Both the position numbers and the translations under genes were made by a program. This document shows positions 32,757 through 39,956 of a stretch of DNA of 39,956 nt, one piece after another. The stretch spans positions 1-39,956 of the forward strand of contig NZ_JARPQB010000050.1 in assembly GCF_029478665.1 (NCBI RefSeq), in the 5' to 3' direction. The stretch is from Pseudomonas entomophila. GTDB taxonomy: Bacteria > Pseudomonadota > Gammaproteobacteria > Pseudomonadales > Pseudomonadaceae. Numbering within the stretch: position 1 is the stretch's first letter; every line of letters starts with the position of its first letter. The notes below the pieces were generated by a model. That model saw only the letters and a program-made list of their open reading frames with translations. It had not been told where the DNA came from and searched no databases.

Positions 32757-34319
32757 TCACTCGGCGATGGTCTCGATCTCGATCCTGAAACGCCCTACGA
32801 AGCTTGAATCACCGACCTTGAACGCCCAGCCGCCCGCAACCGGCGTCATTTCCTTCCCTGGCTCGTCCTGATAACCCTCTGCGGCAAACTCTTCACCCTC
32901 ATGCAGGAACATCGTAAAGGGTGGCTCGAGCAAACCTCGCAGGTAGTACTGCTTCCTGAAGATCACATTGTCCGAGAACCCCACGCCATACAGGTCCCGC
33001 TCGCCAACGTAGAAATCGACCCGCATGACCATGTCCTTCTTGGTGATGCTACTGTCCTCCAGAATAGGCAAGGTGTTCAGGAATCCTTCCCAGATCAATC
33101 GATCGGGGCCAGCCCAGTCGAACTCAACGTTCGTATCGGACAAGTCGGCCTCGGCGAAGGGCCCATAGCAATTCTCCGAGTCGGCCCCTTGATGAAACAG
33201 CTCGAAGTCCACCCCTCGAGGCTTGATCGAGACGCCAAAGAACAATTCACTCTTGCCGAACATGTCCATGCCTCTCAGGACCTGGCAGTCCATCAGCTGC
33301 AAACGCACTTTGATATTGCCAAAAAAGAATCGCGTGGCAATCTCGAACGACTCCCGGGCGGTAACCAGAGAATCAAGACCCCCATGGCACTTGTGCACGA
33401 ACGTACGCGGTGAACCGGGTATCTGCGCATAGCCTTGTTTGACCAGGCCATCGCTGCGGTTGTAATTCATGCCGAACTCATTGGACACCGAAAATAACCG
33501 ATTCAATATCGACGCGGCCGTGACGTCATAGGTCTTGTAGTTGGTGCCCACCACGGTGAGCAGACGCTCGAGTGGAAAGTAGTCGGCAAACTTACGGAAG
33601 GCGGTCTGGTTGCGCTCATCTTTCTGTCCGTCAGGGTTGAACGCTTCCAACTCGTCACTCGCGTCCACCCCCACCCACTTTTTCAGTACCTGGAAAGCGA
33701 TGCCTTGGTGAGGCGTACCGAGCGTGACAATCTTGTTGATGTAGTCTTCGGCACGTCGTTCACCATCGGGGTACGTCTGCTGTATCGCCTGCCTGACCAG
33801 AAGGCCGCCCATGGAATGGGCAATGATGTTCACCTTGAGCGGATGTTCGGACTTGAGCCTCGCCAGGGCCTGGATGAAATCGATCAGGCGCACCAAGGCC
33901 CGGCCATACTCCACAAGTTTTCGATCATCGAGGTCATAGTAACGGAACACCCAGAGTGTGCGCTCGATATCCATCGGCTTGTTGACGAGGTACAGGGCCA
34001 TCGCCGGGTCGATGACCAGCTTGTTACCCACGAAGAAACTTCTATCCAACGGGTTCAAATCAGAGGGCAGGTTTGGCAACATCTTGTCAACCACGCTGCT
34101 GTAGTAACCCACCACGTTGGTTGCATCCTGATATTGCCAAGCGGACTTCAAGAATCGGAGAATAAAACCTTCATATATATAGTTTTCCCCGCGCTTTTGT
34201 GGGTAGACCGTACCGTCATTGAAACCCTGGTAAGTCGCTTTCTTTTCGTCATCGACATCAAAGCCGCCAAACCCACGAATCAGGATCGTGGGTTGCGGCA
34301 AGCGAGTGGGCTTGCTCAT
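32757..34319 (-). CDS. Lipase/esterase-like alpha/beta hydrolase with C-terminal beta domain
   Basis: 520 residues, no signal peptide. The nucleophile elbow is AHSMGG (Ser169), preceded by KVNII. Further family marks are KIVTLGTPHQG, a probable acid in NRSDGLVKQG (Asp290) and a probable His312 in VHKCHGGLDS. Lipase-type hydrolysis of an acyl ester is inferred. Residues about 335-520 form an additional beta-rich domain I do not recognise. AAGGAG precedes the start. GC content is visibly lower than in the neighbours, suggesting acquisition. Secretion by a leaderless route (such as type VI) is possible but nothing here proves it. Confidence 0.82.
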   Translation of the reverse strand: MSKPTRLPQPTILIRGFGGFDVDDEKKATYQGFNDGTVYPQKRGENYIYEGFILRFLKSAWQYQDATNVVGYYSSVVDKMLPNLPSDLNPLDRSFFVGNKLVIDPAMALYLVNKPMDIERTLWVFRYYDLDDRKLVEYGRALVRLIDFIQALARLKSEHPLKVNIIAHSMGGLLVRQAIQQTYPDGERRAEDYINKIVTLGTPHQGIAFQVLKKWVGVDASDELEAFNPDGQKDERNQTAFRKFADYFPLERLLTVVGTNYKTYDVTAASILNRLFSVSNEFGMNYNRSDGLVKQGYAQIPGSPRTFVHKCHGGLDSLVTARESFEIATRFFFGNIKVRLQLMDCQVLRGMDMFGKSELFFGVSIKPRGVDFELFHQGADSENCYGPFAEADLSDTNVEFDWAGPDRLIWEGFLNTLPILEDSSITKKDMVMRVDFYVGERDLYGVGFSDNVIFRKQYYLRGLLEPPFTMFLHEGEEFAAEGYQDEPGKEMTPVAGGWAFKVGDSSFVGRFRIEIETIAE

Positions 34320-34679
34320 TGGAAAACTCCTTGAAGTCCCATGCCTGTCCAGTATTCATCGATCACCGTGCGGACGGACAGGTTTTGCCCGTGGCTTGGA
34401 ACACTCTAGATCACCTATTACCCGCACTCATATCGTTGCGCTCTCTTCACTATAACCAATGCGCATAGCCATTGTTTATGCACGCGCCGCACTTCAACCT
34501 GACCCGAAAATATGAACTAACGTTATTGAGCGCTTCGACGAACATTGATGTTGTCTCGGTATGAGTTTTCACGCTCACGCCTGTTTTCAGCGTATTGCCG
34601 TGATCGACCTTATCGCAATGACAATCATCTTCAATTTCTTAAGTGGCTCGCGCCCTGCCCACTTCACATGGACTCCATC
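34320..34679. other. A+T-rich divergent promoter region
   Basis: 360 bp between the leftward hydrolase and rightward lectin-like gene, clearly less GC-rich than the window. No gene is seen. It contains a 28-bp dyad (34452-34479). An open frame across 34545-34680 in phase with the lectin gene lacks coding character. Confidence 0.6.
34452..34479. promoter_or_regulatory. 28-bp dyad, possible shared operator
   Basis: ATAACCAATG, 8 bp, CATTGTTTAT: nine of ten positions are complementary. It lies about midway between the two divergent genes. Confidence 0.5.
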
Positions 34680-35102
34680 ATGGCCCAGACCGAAACGCCG
34701 CCCCCACCCAATGCCACCCGGTTGCTGGCAACGTCGCGTATCAGAGCCTGGCACCCCTGGGAGCCAACTGACCTGCTGCTCGAACAGGGCCAGCGCTACT
34801 ACTTCAGGGCCACCGGCATATGGTGGGATGCCTGGATCCGTTGCGACGCCAATGGTTACCAGCGCACGCTCACCCGCAAGGCCGACGCGGGCCTGCGTTG
34901 CCAGGCAGCAGAGGCGCACTGGTTCACCCTGATCGGTGCCATCGGCCAGAGCAACGGCAGTCTATTCCCGATTGGTGACGGCAGCCGCTGGCGCGACGGC
35001 TGGACGGCCCCCGCCGACGGCCGCCTGTATGCCTTCGCCAATGACTGGGAACACTGGTACTGGAACAATTTCTTCTCGGTCACCCTGGAAGTCTGGCAGT
35101 AA
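34680..35102 (+). CDS. LecA (PA-IL)-like carbohydrate-binding protein
   Basis: 140 residues with the jelly-roll pattern of the P. aeruginosa galactophilic lectin LecA: a DLLLEQGQRYYFRATGIWWD strand pair, HWFTLIGAIGQSNGSLFPIG, and a final GRLYAFANDWEHWYWNNFF. LecA's calcium ligands Asp100, Asn107 and Asn108 align with Asp122, Asn129 and Asn130 at exactly the same spacing. Sugar binding via calcium is inferred. No signal peptide, as in LecA itself. ATG 34668 is an alternative start; no strong ribosome binding site for either. It is divergent from the lipase-like gene and 33 bp before a broken gene. Confidence 0.72.
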   Translation: MAQTETPPPPNATRLLATSRIRAWHPWEPTDLLLEQGQRYYFRATGIWWDAWIRCDANGYQRTLTRKADAGLRCQAAEAHWFTLIGAIGQSNGSLFPIGDGSRWRDGWTAPADGRLYAFANDWEHWYWNNFFSVTLEVWQ

Positions 35103-35135
35103 CGGAACCGATCACGGCCACTGGAGCACACCACC

Positions 35136-35412
35136 ATGGCGTTCCGCAGACAATTTTCGGCTGGAAACCAGGGCAATCCCTGGCCTGGTTGATCGACCTG
35201 CTGGACGAGCAACAGCAAGTGGCCTATCGCATTCACTGCTGGGGCATTGGGAGAACTTCTTCGGGAACGATCCACAAGACCCGGAGGCGATGCCCCGACA
35301 GGATATCGCCGGGTTGCGCAAGCATGTCGAGGGCGTCGTCGGGCCGGGCATCACCTATCTACCCGCCCCGTTCGCGGAAATACCATTACCTGCCAGGCTG
35401 ACAGCACAGTGA
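35136..35412 (+). pseudogene. Frameshifted small gene after the lectin gene
   Basis: ATG 35136 has GGAG about 10 bp upstream, but its frame stops after 18 codons. The next frame carries IFGWKPGQSLAWLIDLL and DEQQQVAYRIHCWG, and the third carries HWENFFGNDPQDPEAMPRQ through ITYLPAPF to a stop at 35412. One extra G at about 35138-35139 and one in the GGGG run at 35241-35244 would restore a protein of about 93 residues. Function not recognised. Decay or sequencing errors in G runs are both possible. Confidence 0.65.
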
Positions 35413-35425
35413 CTACCCGTCGGGG

Positions 35426-36169
35426 TCAGCGCGCCAGCAACCCCGGCACCGCAACCACCAGCATCGCCACCCCCGACAAGGTCAGCAGCCCGAGTACGAT
35501 GCGCCGGAACGCCAGCTCACTGATGCCCAGGTATACCCGGGTGCCAAGCACCGTCGGCAGCACCATCGCCAACGCCACCACGCCGAACCATGGCAACAGC
35601 GCCGTGGTCACCAGCCCGCTGCCCAGGTAGGTGAGCATGGTCACCGCCAGCATCGACAGGTTGAAGTTCTGGATCACCGCGCGCTGAGTGTCGCGTTCGA
35701 ACCCGCGCAGGGTGCACCACAAGGTCGGCACGGTGCCGGTGAAACCACCGATGCCGCCCAGCACGCCACCGACCATCCCCACCGCGCCATCGACCAGGCG
35801 CCCGCCCTGCAGCCGGGGCAGGCGCGGCGCCAGCAGCATCAGCGGGCACCACAGCACCAGCAGGGTACCGAACACCGCCTTGAACCACAGCATGTCCAGG
35901 TGCGGCAGCACCCACACGCCGAGGGGAATCCCAGCCAGGCCACCGAGCACGAATGGCCACAACAGTGGCCAACTGAAGCCGCGCCGCACGCTGAACACGG
36001 CGATCAGTTGGCCGGTGAGGCTGCCGAACACGGTCAATACCGCCGCCACCCGTGGCTCCAGCCCCCAGGCCCAGAACGACATGGCCACCATGCCGAAAGC
36101 AAAGCCCGACAGGCCCTGGACGAAACCGGCGACGATGGCCCCGAGGGCGATGAGGTAAAGCGGGTCCAT
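35426..36169 (-). CDS. TauE/SafE (TSUP)-family membrane permease
   Basis: 247 residues with about eight helices. The N-terminal AIVAGFVQGLSGFAFGMVAMSFW and the second repeat GAVGMVGGVLGGIGGFTGTVPTLW are the duplicated TSUP signatures. Members move sulfite, sulfoacetate or other anions; the substrate is unknown. It is divergent from the multicopper oxidase gene. Confidence 0.88.
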   Translation of the reverse strand: MDPLYLIALGAIVAGFVQGLSGFAFGMVAMSFWAWGLEPRVAAVLTVFGSLTGQLIAVFSVRRGFSWPLLWPFVLGGLAGIPLGVWVLPHLDMLWFKAVFGTLLVLWCPLMLLAPRLPRLQGGRLVDGAVGMVGGVLGGIGGFTGTVPTLWCTLRGFERDTQRAVIQNFNLSMLAVTMLTYLGSGLVTTALLPWFGVVALAMVLPTVLGTRVYLGISELAFRRIVLGLLTLSGVAMLVVAVPGLLAR

Positions 36170-36313
36170 GGGTGCTCTCTGCGGGGTGGTCGTGGGGCAG
36201 CATTCCCCACCCAGGAGTGGGTGTCCAGCCCCAGGTTTGCGGGGCAGACCGGATCGGTTCTATTTCGCATTACAGCAACATCTTGAAACATGTGCCTTCC
36301 AGCCGTTTCCACC

Positions 36314-36330
36314 TTGGCATAACCGTTGCT
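36314..36330 (+). promoter_or_regulatory. Sigma-54 promoter of the multicopper oxidase gene
   Basis: TTGGCA-TAACCG-TTGCT matches the sigma-54 -24/-12 consensus (TGGCAC-N5-TTGCW). GG (36316) and GC (36328) are separated by exactly 10 bases. Transcription would start near 36341, giving a leader of about 70 bases before ATG 36411. Such promoters need an NtrC-type activator bound upstream. Confidence 0.8.
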
Positions 36331-36410
36331 CTGCCCCTTTGAAACAAGGCACATCGCCACCTTCGCCGGTGGCAGCAGATGCCAGGCTGCACAACACGGG
36401 GCACACGGTT

Positions 36411-39806
<3,396 letters not shown>

Positions 39807-39828
39807 CGCACTGGCAAGGCCTGCTCCT

Positions 39829-39853
39829 TGTAGGAGCCGGCCTTGCCGGCGAT
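39829..39853. repeat. Single REP unit, GTAGGAGCCGGCC family
   Basis: TGTAGGAGCCGGCCTTGCCG followed by GCGAT, unpaired, between the oxidase gene and the next gene. Confidence 0.75.
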
Positions 39854-39897
39854 GGCCTGCGCAGCAGGCCCAACTGCACGCGAATAGGACGACCCCC

Positions 39898-39956
39898 ATG
39901 CTCCGCCACTGGCGCCTGCTGCTCCCCCTGCTGTTCCTCCTCACCCTCCCCGGCGC
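39898..39956 (+). CDS. Exported protein, N-terminal fragment (cut by window end)
   Basis: Nineteen codons before the window end: MLRHWRLLLPLLFLLTLPG, a clear signal peptide. AGGA lies 8 bp upstream. It follows the multicopper oxidase by 91 bp on the same strand and may share its transcript. Nothing can be said about the mature protein. Confidence 0.7.
   Translation, partial: MLRHWRLLLPLLFLLTLPG

Noticed and set aside
34545..34679. Longer N-terminus for the lectin-like protein
   Set aside because: The extension is in an A+T-rich promoter region, is Arg/Ser/Tyr-rich without fold, and has no ribosome binding site.

Overview
The window looks like a chromosomal segment of a fluorescent Pseudomonas, most likely the P. 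putida group. The evidence is the high GC content, the dispersed Pseudomonas-type REP elements (GTAGGAGCGGCC... and GTAGGAGCCGGCC... families), and gene content typical of the genus (nhaB, lpxO, puuB, a LysE exporter, iorAB-type genes and a large Mn-oxidase-like multicopper oxidase). No species-level call is possible from the sequence alone. No phage, IS element, CRISPR array or rRNA was seen.

Layout. 1-6.4 kb: housekeeping and stress genes, namely nudC with a dienoyl-CoA isomerase-like gene (leftward), then rightward nhaB, a P-loop kinase-like protein, a RibD/DHFR-fold reductase, a GNAT and a DUF1275 membrane protein. 6.5-12.5 kb: a leftward two-partner secretion operon (tpsB-tpsA). 12.9-15.1 kb: a LysE exporter, a DUF3885 protein and a GNAT. 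15.3-20.4 kb: a molybdenum hydroxylase cluster, with an iron-sulfur subunit, a Tat-exported molybdopterin subunit, a triheme cytochrome c and XdhC, which together should move electrons from a periplasmic substrate to cytochrome c. 20.6-22.1 kb: small envelope proteins. 22.3-22.7 kb: two identical tRNA-Val(GAC) genes, each with its own promoter and terminator. 22.9-25 kb: puuB and a C39-like lipoprotein that has lost its catalytic residues. 25.1-27.4 kb: a small membrane protein, lipoprotein-terC, and a divergent NhaR-type regulator. 27.5-31.8 kb: a TetR/quinone-reductase-like divergent pair, thpR, lpxO, an AhpD-like protein and a GNAT. 31.9-35.4 kb: a lower-GC accessory patch with a membrane protein, a lipase-like hydrolase, a divergent LecA-like lectin and a frameshifted pseudogene. 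35.4-39.96 kb: a TauE/SafE permease and, divergently, a 1131-residue multicopper oxidase behind an excellent sigma-54 promoter, followed by the start of a further exported protein cut by the window end.

The most rewarding places for a second look are the sigma-54-driven multicopper oxidase (a likely Mn(II) oxidase of the McoA/MofA type), the lectin/lipase/pseudogene patch, the catalytically dead C39-like lipoprotein, the terminator-like hairpin just before lpxO, and the molybdenum hydroxylase cluster that uses a stand-alone triheme cytochrome instead of a FAD subunit. Most of the rest is ordinary Pseudomonas core and accessory genome.
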